Source: a virus
IMG/VR virus record: IMGVR_UViG_3300032116_000064
Span: 1 to 64,000 of that record
Length of the DNA: 64,000 nucleotides
Strand: one strand, 5' to 3'
Shown: positions 5,428 through 13,042 of the stretch, in pieces
Position numbering within the stretch: the first letter of the stretch is position 1
How the letters are laid out: every line of letters begins with the position of its first letter
Program-made: the position numbers and the translations under genes
Notes under the pieces: model-generated
The model's database searches: none
What the model saw: the letters and a program-made list of their open reading frames with translations, nothing else
What the model was told of the DNA's origin: nothing

Positions 5428-6199
5428 GATTTCTAAAGACGAGGAACGTATTATCGGGCGACTGATTGATCACGTTACCGTAGAGGATATTGCCAAGCAA
5501 CTCGACCGCGATGTTGAATCGGTTGACAACTTCGTTAAGCGTAAGTTCAAGGTTGGACTATCAAACGAAGAAGCCGCCGCATATTCACTAGAAGACCGCC
5601 CCTACTGGATTGAACTAGAAAACCAGTTTACTCCTTCTGAGTTAGAGCTTTTTAAGTATCACTGGTCGCGCATAATTTCGCAGTTCAAAGATGACGTTTT
5701 TCCAACAGAAGAACTACAGGTAGTAGATGTTATTAAGCTAGAAATACTCATGAACCGCTGCTTGAAGAGTAATAAGGATAATCTCAATGAGATGACCGTT
5801 TTAGAAAAAATGTTAGCAGACGAACGCGCCGTCGATAAGGATCAACGTGACCACGACTACGTTTTAAATCTAGAGCGTCAGCTTGCTTCATTACGGGCTT
5901 CGCAAGAAGCCCTCAATAGGGATTACCGCGAACTCCAAAGCAAAAAGGCTAGTATGTTACGCGAAATGAAGGGAACCCGTGAACAGCGTATTAAACGACT
6001 AGAAGATAGTAAGCAAAGTTTCACCTCTTGGGTTGCTAATTTAATGCAAGATCCAGAAACTCTAAAGCGATACGGGATCGAAATGGAAAAGATGAGGCTT
6101 GCTATGAATAAGGAGCGTGAGCGACTAAGTGCTTTTCATCAATATGAGGATGGGCAGATTGATCAACCATTCTTAACTCCAGATACAGTAATAGATTAA
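5414..6199 (+). CDS. Candidate terminase small subunit (HTH plus coiled coil, 261 aa)
   Basis: AAGGAG lies seven bases before the ATG, inside the end of the sigma gene (14-base overlap). Residues about 8-45 form a helix-turn-helix (ERIIGRLIDHVTVEDIAKQL then a second recognition helix with many Lys/Arg). Residues about 125-215 are strongly charged heptad-like sequence (LERQLASLRASQEALNRDYR), a long coiled coil. An N-terminal HTH followed by an oligomerising coiled coil is the usual plan of terminase small subunits, and TerL is encoded downstream. However, five kilobases of other genes intervene and no family signature is certain. A different DNA-binding packaging or transcription protein remains possible. 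Confidence 0.5.
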   Translation: MKKGRISKDEERIIGRLIDHVTVEDIAKQLDRDVESVDNFVKRKFKVGLSNEEAAAYSLEDRPYWIELENQFTPSELELFKYHWSRIISQFKDDVFPTEELQVVDVIKLEILMNRCLKSNKDNLNEMTVLEKMLADERAVDKDQRDHDYVLNLERQLASLRASQEALNRDYRELQSKKASMLREMKGTREQRIKRLEDSKQSFTSWVANLMQDPETLKRYGIEMEKMRLAMNKERERLSAFHQYEDGQIDQPFLTPDTVID

Positions 6200-6200
6200 A

Positions 6201-7457
6201 ATGCACGACAATATTTTATACATCGGAAGTGGCCGATCAGCAAAACTCATTGAGAAAATAGATTTATCTAAATATACTATTGTTTGTGTAAATAATGCAT
6301 GGAGACTTTTCGAGAATTCTAGATTTGACGTTTGGATTCATAGCGGAGATTTTCCTAATGAACACAGACCAAAGAATAAAAACTTTGATTTAGAAGTTAG
6401 TTATAAACAATATAGCAAATCTATTGAAAATATAGTTAATAAATTAAATTTACAATGTAAATCACCGCAGCATTACTTAGGATATACTATTTTTTTTAAT
6501 GGTTTATATTGGATTTGTGATACATTCAATCCAAAAACTATTTCATTACTAGGATTTGACCATGATTATAACCCAGAAAAAATTCAAAAATGGAACGATA
6601 ACAAAAAACCAACTCCACAAAATTCATTTTTAAAACCAAAAAATCAATCTATTAAAGATTGGTCAGAAGAATTCTTTTCTGGTATGGAATCTGATTTTTT
6701 TTATGGACATGGAACACCAGATCCACTGCGACTTGGTATGGATCACTTAAAGCAAAAAATGTCTCAAGCCTTAAATCTATTAGAAAGACTTGGAATAGAA
6801 ATTATAAACTTATCCCCAGTTAAATCTGAATTTAATGAAGTTATTCCTACAAAATTAGAAAAAAATAATATGATAATAAATGAAGTAAATAGAATAAAAA
6901 CAGAAAGCAAAATTTATAAAACTCGCGGTGGCGTTATGTCAGATACATTAAAGTCTGTAGGAACAGGCGATATTTTTGAATTTGGTGTTTTTACTGGCAA
7001 TTCCCTAAGATTTATTTCTAAGTATATGCCAAATAATAAAATATATGCATTTGATTCTTTCGAAGGACTTCCAGAGGCATGGCCAGGATCTAGAGGAGTG
7101 ACGCATAAAAAGGGACATTTCAATGTTAATGGTAATCTTCCAAAAATCGATAATTCAAATATTTCTTATGTTAAAGGTTTCTTTGAAGACACTCTTCCAT
7201 CATTTTTGCAAAACTATAATAATACCGTTTCTTTAATTCATATAGATTGCGATATATATTCATCAACTAAAACTATATTACATTATATGAAACCGTATAT
7301 AAAAAAAGATACTGTTATAATATTTGATGAACTTATTGGATATCCAGACTTTGAAATAAATGAAATAAAAGCGTGGATGGAATTCATAGATGAAACACAA
7401 TTACAATATAAATATTTGTATTCAGCTAAAGAGCAAGTATCTTTAAAAATAATATGA
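6201..7457 (+). CDS. Bifunctional protein: nucleotide-type N-domain fused to TylF-like methyltransferase (418 aa)
   Basis: The N-terminal half (about 1-215) starts ILYIGSGRSAKLIEKIDLS and includes CVNNAW and LLGFDHDY. This plan resembles DUF115 or sialyltransferase-like Rossmann domains that handle sugar nucleotides. The C-terminal half (about 240-418) is a class I SAM-dependent methyltransferase of the TylF/Methyltransf_24 type: motif I FEFGVFTGNSL (259-269), AFDSFEGLPEAW (283-294), IHIDCDIYSST (346-356) and IIFDE (373-377). TylF-type enzymes O-methylate sugars. It has no clear ribosome site and begins one base after the previous stop, so it probably depends on coupling. The cassette context suggests modification of glycans on host surface or virion. 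The N-domain assignment is weaker than the methyltransferase. Confidence 0.75.
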   Translation: MHDNILYIGSGRSAKLIEKIDLSKYTIVCVNNAWRLFENSRFDVWIHSGDFPNEHRPKNKNFDLEVSYKQYSKSIENIVNKLNLQCKSPQHYLGYTIFFNGLYWICDTFNPKTISLLGFDHDYNPEKIQKWNDNKKPTPQNSFLKPKNQSIKDWSEEFFSGMESDFFYGHGTPDPLRLGMDHLKQKMSQALNLLERLGIEIINLSPVKSEFNEVIPTKLEKNNMIINEVNRIKTESKIYKTRGGVMSDTLKSVGTGDIFEFGVFTGNSLRFISKYMPNNKIYAFDSFEGLPEAWPGSRGVTHKKGHFNVNGNLPKIDNSNISYVKGFFEDTLPSFLQNYNNTVSLIHIDCDIYSSTKTILHYMKPYIKKDTVIIFDELIGYPDFEINEIKAWMEFIDETQLQYKYLYSAKEQVSLKII

Positions 7458-7816
7458 ATAAACAAGGTAAAGTTTGGGGAAATACGGTAGAGTTATTCAC
7501 CAAAAATAATGTATCTATACATAGAATAGAAATTAATAAAGGCTCTTGTTGCTCCAAACATTATCATAATTATAAATACAATACGTTTTATGTTGAAACA
7601 GGAAAGATAAAAATACAAGAGTGGAAAAATGACTATAATCTTCTAGATGAAACTATCTTATCAAAAGGAGAAATGTGTCAAGTTCCTCCAAAAAACAATC
7701 ATAGATTTATTGGGCTTGAAGACAGTATAGTATATGAAATATACCATGTGGAATTATGTGAAAAAGATATCATCAGAGAAGATGTTGGAAAGGAACAATA
7801 TGAAAACTTACAATGA
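7454..7816 (+). CDS. Small cupin protein (120 aa)
   Basis: One cupin barrel is visible. HYHNYKYNTFYVETGKIKI (36-54) has the HxH...E...G layout of cupin motif 1, with metal-ligand candidates His 36, His 38 and Glu 48. VPPKNNHRF (77-85) is motif 2 with His 83. The size fits single-domain sugar isomerase or epimerase-like cupins. It overlaps the previous stop as ATGA and the next start by 17 bases. Lying between methyltransferases and a GDP-mannose dehydratase, it may act on an activated sugar, or as a sensor for one. The exact reaction cannot be read from sequence. Confidence 0.75.
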   Translation: MNKQGKVWGNTVELFTKNNVSIHRIEINKGSCCSKHYHNYKYNTFYVETGKIKIQEWKNDYNLLDETILSKGEMCQVPPKNNHRFIGLEDSIVYEIYHVELCEKDIIREDVGKEQYENLQ

Positions 7817-8336
7817 AATACAGGGCTGGTTTGATTATCCAAACACATTTGATTTTTTACTATCAACTATACCAGATAATGGTATCTTTGTTGAATGTGG
7901 AGCTTGGCTAGGTTCTAGTTCAGCATATCTATGCGATAAGGCTGGAGATAGGATAAAAATTTATATCGTGGATACATGGCAAGGTTCTCCAGATGAACTG
8001 GAAACTACTCATAAGCTAGCCACAGAAACAGATATCTACACAATCTTCTTAGATAATATGGGTAGTCGTAACTTTACTCCATTACGTATGGACTCTTCTC
8101 TTGCTTCTAAACAATTTGAAGATAATTCATGTGATGTTGTTTATATAGATATGACTCATTCATACGAGGCTGTTAAAAAAGATATTGAATGCTGGCTACC
8201 AAAGGTAAAAGTTGGTGGATACATTTCTGGACATGACTATGGAAATACTCACGGTGTAGTCATGGCAGTAAATGAATTTTTCAGCGGTAAGTTTAAAATA
8301 ATGGATAGCAGTTCTTGGGTAGTAAAAAAGGAATAA
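7800..8336 (+). CDS. SAM-dependent methyltransferase, Methyltransf_24 type (178 aa)
   Basis: The start chosen is ATG 7800 (MKTYNEIQGWF), which has AAGGA five bases upstream; a longer in-frame start lies deeper inside the cupin gene without such support. Residues 29-40 (IFVECGAWLGSS) form the SAM-binding motif I. IYIVDTWQGSP (55-65) is the acidic-loop motif, followed by VVYIDMTHSYEAV and the VGGYISGHDYG turn typical of this family. Members methylate sugars or small hydroxylated substrates. With the fused methyltransferase upstream, two distinct methyl transfers in one glycan pathway are plausible. The substrate is unknown. Confidence 0.8.
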   Translation: MKTYNEIQGWFDYPNTFDFLLSTIPDNGIFVECGAWLGSSSAYLCDKAGDRIKIYIVDTWQGSPDELETTHKLATETDIYTIFLDNMGSRNFTPLRMDSSLASKQFEDNSCDVVYIDMTHSYEAVKKDIECWLPKVKVGGYISGHDYGNTHGVVMAVNEFFSGKFKIMDSSSWVVKKE

Positions 8337-8339
8337 ATT

Positions 8340-9425
8340 ATGAAGGCAATTATATTTGGAGTTACTGGGCAGGATGGAAGCCATCTAGCAGACCTACTAC
8401 TAGAGAAGAACTATCAAGTAGTTGGTGTATCACGAAGGAGCAGTACAGACAATACACAAAGAATAAAGCATATATTGAATCATTCTAGATTCCAGTTAGT
8501 CGAGGGAGACATAACAGATTCTGGTAGTGTTGCTAATGTCCTTAATAATTACGAACATGTAGATGAAGTCTACAACCTCGCTGCCCAATCTCATGTAGGA
8601 ACCTCATTTTCTCAGCCGCTGCTTACTTGGGATATTACCGGAAAAGGTTGCCTAAATATCTTACAGCATATTAAGGATTATATGCCATCGACCCGATTTT
8701 ATCAAGCCTCTTCTAGTGAAATGTTTGGGGCTTGTTATGATAGGGACCGAGAAGGAAATAAATACCAAGATGAAAATACTAAATTTTTACCACAGTCTCC
8801 ATACGCTATTGCTAAGTGTGCCGCTCATCACTCTGTTAGATTATATCGTGAAGCCTACGATTTACACGCAAGTTGTGGTATTTTATTTAATCACGAAGGC
8901 CCGAGGCGTGGCGATAACTTTGTAACCAAGAAAGTCATCAACTGGCTTGCCGATTTTGTACACTGGATGTGTGATAATAATGTAACAAATACATCGTATT
9001 TAGAATCCGACGAAAATTACATTATGTATAATGATGTGACATTTCCTAAATTAATGCTGGGCAATCTAGATTCTTATAGAGATTGGGGCTATGCTGGAGA
9101 TTATGTCGAGGCTATGTGGCTAATGCTTCAGCAAGACGATCCAGACGATTATGTGATATGCACAGAAAAAACCCACTCAATACGCGATCTACTAGATGCC
9201 AGCTTTGGTTATTTTAATATCACAAATTGGAATAAATATGTTGGTCAGGACGAAAGATACTATAGGCCAGCCGAAGTAAATTACCTTAAAGGAAAAGCAG
9301 AAAAAGCAAGAGTTAAGTTGGGATGGACTCCAAAACATGACTTTAATAGTCTTGTAAAACTTATGATAGAAGAGAAATTAAATGAAAAGTTATCGCATAA
9401 TGATAGACATATCAAATGTGTTTAG
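8340..9425 (+). CDS. gmd: GDP-mannose 4,6-dehydratase
   Basis: This short-chain dehydrogenase converts GDP-D-mannose to GDP-4-keto-6-deoxy-D-mannose, the branch point to GDP-fucose, GDP-rhamnose and GDP-perosamine. The Rossmann GVTGQDG loop is at residues 7-13. NADP-selecting SRRSS is at 31-35. The catalytic set is Ser 126, Glu 127, Tyr 155 and Lys 159 (SSSEMFG and YAIAK). The family block NHEGPRRGDNFVTKK follows. Length 361 aa matches bacterial GMD. No reductase or epimerase partner is visible in the window, so the keto sugar must be finished by host enzymes or genes elsewhere. Together with the methyltransferases it points to a methylated deoxy-sugar. Confidence 0.93.
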   Translation: MKAIIFGVTGQDGSHLADLLLEKNYQVVGVSRRSSTDNTQRIKHILNHSRFQLVEGDITDSGSVANVLNNYEHVDEVYNLAAQSHVGTSFSQPLLTWDITGKGCLNILQHIKDYMPSTRFYQASSSEMFGACYDRDREGNKYQDENTKFLPQSPYAIAKCAAHHSVRLYREAYDLHASCGILFNHEGPRRGDNFVTKKVINWLADFVHWMCDNNVTNTSYLESDENYIMYNDVTFPKLMLGNLDSYRDWGYAGDYVEAMWLMLQQDDPDDYVICTEKTHSIRDLLDASFGYFNITNWNKYVGQDERYYRPAEVNYLKGKAEKARVKLGWTPKHDFNSLVKLMIEEKLNEKLSHNDRHIKCV

Positions 9426-9630
9426 CAGAATAAAACACCTATTCCTTAAATCATACAATAGCCCATTTCCAACTATATTTTTGAGTGCAGATGATCCAGA
9501 TGATGCATGTTTTACAGTTCTGAATGATCTTATAAAGATTATCATGAAACAAAATTCGTCAATAGAAATGAGAATAGTTTGTATAGAAATTAGAAAAAAA
9601 TCTAGAATAGACAAAATATATCAATTATGA
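9382..9630 (+). CDS. Hypothetical protein (82 aa)
   Basis: It overlaps the dehydratase by 44 bases and ends in ATGA shared with the HNH gene, so it fits the tightly packed operon. A GAGA lies seven to ten bases before the ATG. The product begins MKSYRIMIDISNVFSRIK, is mostly helical and ends with a basic stretch (EIRKKSRIDK). No domain is recognised. Overlap on both sides and a modest ribosome site support it as real, but no homology can be claimed. Confidence 0.6.
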   Translation: MKSYRIMIDISNVFSRIKHLFLKSYNSPFPTIFLSADDPDDACFTVLNDLIKIIMKQNSSIEMRIVCIEIRKKSRIDKIYQL

Positions 9631-9887
9631 AAAGAAATTACGATAATCCCGCATACTCTGATTTTAGAAAATCCGTCTTAAAAAGAGATAAGAGAAAGTG
9701 TATGATGCCGGGATGTGGTAGAAAAACATGCTTAAATGTTCATCATATTAAGAAATGGGCTTCTGCCTCTTCTCTGAGATATGATCCAGATAATGGTATA
9801 ACACTATGTAAACAATGTCATGATTCTATAAAGGGCAAGGAAATCCATTATGAAGCTCTATTTAAGGAAATAATTAATGCAATATAA
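9627..9887 (+). CDS. Stand-alone HNH endonuclease (86 aa)
   Basis: A compact HNH (McrA-like) nuclease. It has a zinc-binding CMMPGCG (26-32), the catalytic LNVHHIKKW (36-44), the central DNGITLCKQCH (60-70) with Asn 61, and closing Cys/His ligands. Such proteins cleave DNA with one metal ion. They occur either as homing endonucleases or as packaging partners next to terminase genes in HK97-like phages. Here TerL is about 1.1 kb downstream, so a packaging role is possible. The start overlaps the upstream stop (ATGA) and the end overlaps the next gene by 11 bases. Confidence 0.88.
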   Translation: MKRNYDNPAYSDFRKSVLKRDKRKCMMPGCGRKTCLNVHHIKKWASASSLRYDPDNGITLCKQCHDSIKGKEIHYEALFKEIINAI

Positions 9888-10377
9888 AGAAGCCCCTAAA
9901 TTCACTGTGATCAAAGACACAAGAGAGCAAGATGGATATTTTTTTCGTGAGTTCAATACTTGCGCTGGCATGGTCGAAGAAAAACTCGACACCGGAGACT
10001 ATTCCATAAAAGGTATGGAAGATAAGATATGCATAGAAAGAAAAGGATGTGTTGAGGAATTGGCAGTTAATCTTGGTCAAAAGAAACATGCTTTTTTAGC
10101 AGAAATAGAAAGAATGATGCCATTCCCTCATAAATTTATTGTTTTAGAATTTTCTTTGGATGATCTAATAAAGTTCCCAGATGAAACAAGAATACCAGTT
10201 AAGAACAAAGGCTCCTTAAAGATAACTGGTAAATATATGCTTAAGTGTTTGTTTGAATTTCAGTTGTACAATAATGTTCAAATACTATTTTGTGGAAATA
10301 AAACTAATGCATTTATTGCTGTTAGTAGCATACTAAAACGTGTCAATGAAATGTATACAATAGGGAGGAAAAAATGA
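9877..10377 (+). CDS. ERCC4/XPF-type nuclease (166 aa)
   Basis: Residues 11-55 carry the ERCC4 nuclease signature. DTREQDGYFF is followed by KLDTGDYSIKG and CIERKG, matching the GDY...ERK active site of XPF, Mus81 and archaeal Hef. Asp 41, Glu 54 and Lys 56 are candidate metal and catalytic residues. The usual downstream Asp of ERKxxxD is replaced by Glu (ERKGCVEEL). The domain is alone, without HhH repeats. In phages such proteins probably trim branched DNA before packaging or assist recombination. It sits between an HNH nuclease and the protease/TerL genes, consistent with DNA processing ahead of packaging. Confidence 0.85.
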   Translation: MQYKEAPKFTVIKDTREQDGYFFREFNTCAGMVEEKLDTGDYSIKGMEDKICIERKGCVEELAVNLGQKKHAFLAEIERMMPFPHKFIVLEFSLDDLIKFPDETRIPVKNKGSLKITGKYMLKCLFEFQLYNNVQILFCGNKTNAFIAVSSILKRVNEMYTIGRKK

Positions 10378-11018
10378 TGTCTGAACCAGAACTATTGAAA
10401 GATTTTCATGATTACGGGGCTAATATTGCCACTAGGGAAATATTTCTTCACAATCATTACCACGCCGAAGATAACCAAAACCCCGGTGTTGAATATAGAA
10501 TGTCTAATACCTTCATTAAGAACTTGAGGGCATTAGATATGAGGAGCAATGCTAATATAACTATTCATTGCCACAGTATTGGCGGTGAATGGGCTGACGG
10601 AATGGCTATTTATGATGCTATACAGATGTGTAGATCATATGTGACAATTATCATCTATGGTCAGGCTGAATCTATGAGTAGTATTTTTATGCAAGCGGCA
10701 GATTATCGTTATATGACTCCAAATTCCCATTTTATGTCTCATTATGGATCTATTGATATTAATACCGACTATCTTAGTGCTTTGAGTGAATCTGATTATC
10801 ATAGAAAAACAGCTGATACTATGTTTAATATCTATGCCGGAAGGTGTGTAGAGGGCAAGTTCTTCTATGAAAAATTTGGAAAGAAGCCAAGCGTCAAACA
10901 GGTTCGCCAATATTTAATCAGAAAACTGAAATCTGGAGATTGGTATCTCAATGCGGAAGAAACTGTATATTACGGTTTTGCTGATTCTATATTACGAAAC
11001 TGGCATTTCACAGAATGA
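10374..11018 (+). CDS. ClpP-like serine protease (214 aa)
   Basis: The ClpP/crotonase fold is clear. ITIHCHSIGGEWADGMAIYD (62-81) corresponds to the ClpP oxyanion loop region. GQAESMSSIF (96-105) holds the nucleophile Ser 100. NSHFMSHYGS (117-126) holds His 123. GDWYLNAEETVYYGFAD (188-204) supplies an Asp (189) and the closing EA...YG.aD motif. A complete triad suggests an active enzyme. In phages ClpP-like proteins near terL and portal are usually head maturation proteases. A separate protease-scaffold gene lies at 26375, so which one processes the capsid is open. It is preceded by GGGAGG and overlaps its neighbours. Confidence 0.85.
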   Translation: MMSEPELLKDFHDYGANIATREIFLHNHYHAEDNQNPGVEYRMSNTFIKNLRALDMRSNANITIHCHSIGGEWADGMAIYDAIQMCRSYVTIIIYGQAESMSSIFMQAADYRYMTPNSHFMSHYGSIDINTDYLSALSESDYHRKTADTMFNIYAGRCVEGKFFYEKFGKKPSVKQVRQYLIRKLKSGDWYLNAEETVYYGFADSILRNWHFTE

Positions 11019-13003
11019 AAAAAGATAAGTTAAAAATTATAGATGAGGCTTGGCTTGGATTAGATGTCATAGATACAGACATTTTTAATCCAATGTCTAT
11101 CTTAAATCCTTCTGAAGACGATTTTCATCTCAAACTATCTTGGCTTATGAGTAGGCCAGAGTATTTGCCATTCTTATGTCATCAAGTATTGAATATTCAA
11201 CTACTTCCATCTCAGTCTCTCATCATCAATGAACTTTGGAATAGAAAATTCCCTATGCTTGTTGGTAGTCGAGGTCTTGGAAAATCATTTAAATTAGCTC
11301 TTTATTCTATACTTCGTGGAATGTTATTACCCAAAAGAAAAATTGTTATAGTCGGTGCAGCATTTAGACAATCAAAAGTTCTTTTTGAATATATGGAAAC
11401 TATATGGCGTAATGCCCCGTTATTAAGGGATATGTGTGATAGTAATAGTGGTCCCACTAGAGATGTTGATAGATGCACCATGAGAATTAATGAGAGTGTT
11501 ATAACATGCTTACCATTAGGTGATGGTCAAAAGATTAGAGGTCAACGTGCTAACGATATTATTGCAGACGAGTTTGCTTCTATTCCTAGGGATATATTTG
11601 AAAATGTGGTCGCAGGCTTTGCTGCTGTTAGTGCTGATCCTGTACAAAATGTTAAGAGAATGTCTGCAAAAAAGAAGGCAGCTGAATTAGGTATAGAAAT
11701 AGAAACAGAAGAAGAGAATCCAGAAATAAAAGACAATCAAATTATATTGTCTGGTACAGCATACTATGACTTTAATCACTTTGCCACATATTGGAAGAAA
11801 TGGAAATCAATAATAAAAAGTCGTGGTAATATAGCAAAACTAACTGAGGTATTTGGTGGAGAACAGCCGCCAGACACATTTGATTGGCGTCAATACTCTA
11901 TAATACGAATGCCTTATGAACTCTTACCAGTTGGGTTTATGGATGCTGACCAAGTGGCACGATCAAAAGCTACCGTTCATGCTGGTATTTATCAAATGGA
12001 ATATGGGGCTTGTTTTACTAGAGACAGTCAAGGATTCTTTAAGAGATCTCTTATAGAGTCTTGTGTTGTTGGGAATAATGAAACACCTATATTTGATTCT
12101 AAGAAGGACATAATAAAATTTGAAGCTTCTCTTATTGGCGATGTCAATAAAAGATATGTTTTTGGTGTTGACCCAGCATCTGAAGTTGATAACTTTAGTA
12201 TTACTATAATAGAGATTCATGGAGATCACAGAAGAATAGTTCATTGCTGGACTACAACTAGACAAGAACATAAAGAGAAAGTAAAAAAGGGTTATGCTCA
12301 AGAATCAGATTTCTATGCATACTGCGCCAGAAAAATTAGGGATTTAATGAGACTATTTCCATGCGTTCATATTGCTATGGATGCGCAAGGTGGTGGTGTT
12401 GCAGTTATGGAATCGTTACATGACAAAGATAAAATCAAAGATGGCGAGATGGCAATTTGGCCCACTATTGATGACGATAAGCCTAAAGATACAGATGGAG
12501 AAAGAGGATTGCATATATTAGAAATGTGTCAATTCGCTAAGTATGATTGGCTGGCAGAAGCTAATCACGGTATGAGAAAAGATTTTGAAGATAAAGTTTT
12601 GTTATTTCCATTCTTTGACTCTATAACACTTGGATTGTCAAACTCTGAGGATGGTTTAAAAAACAGAATGTTTGATACCTTAGAGGAATGTGTCATGGAT
12701 ATAGAAGAACTAAAAGATGAATTATCTATGATTCAGATGACTCAAACATCTAATGGCAGAGATAGATGGGATACTCCAGAGGTTATAGTTGGTACTGGTA
12801 AAAAGAGTAAAATGCGAAAAGATAGATATTCTGCACTTTTAATGGCAAATATGGCAGCAAGAACATTGCAGCGTACTCCAACTCCAGAAGCATATGAGTT
12901 TTATGGTGGTTTTGCTACCGGTGGCCACGTTCCAGTTAAAGAAGACGAGAAGCTTTATACTGGCCCAAGTTGGTTCTCTGATAACATGAAAGATGTGTAT
13001 TAA
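11015..13003 (+). CDS. terL: Terminase large subunit (662 aa)
   Basis: The DNA-packaging motor has an N-terminal ATPase. Walker A is GSRGLGKS (84-91) and Walker B is IIADEF (182-187) with Asp 185 and catalytic Glu 186. A coupling SGT motif is at 246-248. The C-terminal RNase H-like nuclease shows GVDPASE (Asp 386), AMDAQGGG (Asp 456) and RKDRYSALL (Asp 603), the expected acidic triad. It cuts concatemeric DNA and pumps it through the portal. Length is within the T4 gp17 range. ATGA overlap with the protease gene shows co-translation. The portal gene follows after a 39-base gap. Confidence 0.95.
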   Translation: MKKDKLKIIDEAWLGLDVIDTDIFNPMSILNPSEDDFHLKLSWLMSRPEYLPFLCHQVLNIQLLPSQSLIINELWNRKFPMLVGSRGLGKSFKLALYSILRGMLLPKRKIVIVGAAFRQSKVLFEYMETIWRNAPLLRDMCDSNSGPTRDVDRCTMRINESVITCLPLGDGQKIRGQRANDIIADEFASIPRDIFENVVAGFAAVSADPVQNVKRMSAKKKAAELGIEIETEEENPEIKDNQIILSGTAYYDFNHFATYWKKWKSIIKSRGNIAKLTEVFGGEQPPDTFDWRQYSIIRMPYELLPVGFMDADQVARSKATVHAGIYQMEYGACFTRDSQGFFKRSLIESCVVGNNETPIFDSKKDIIKFEASLIGDVNKRYVFGVDPASEVDNFSITIIEIHGDHRRIVHCWTTTRQEHKEKVKKGYAQESDFYAYCARKIRDLMRLFPCVHIAMDAQGGGVAVMESLHDKDKIKDGEMAIWPTIDDDKPKDTDGERGLHILEMCQFAKYDWLAEANHGMRKDFEDKVLLFPFFDSITLGLSNSEDGLKNRMFDTLEECVMDIEELKDELSMIQMTQTSNGRDRWDTPEVIVGTGKKSKMRKDRYSALLMANMAARTLQRTPTPEAYEFYGGFATGGHVPVKEDEKLYTGPSWFSDNMKDVY

Positions 13004-13042
13004 AAAGTAGCATTCCAATTACATTCCAATTAAGGAAAAACT

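Noticed and set aside
13004-13042. Tandem ATTCCAATTA repeat between terL and the portal gene as an attachment or cos site
   Set aside because: Only two copies of about 11 bp, no palindrome, and no integrase anywhere in the window.
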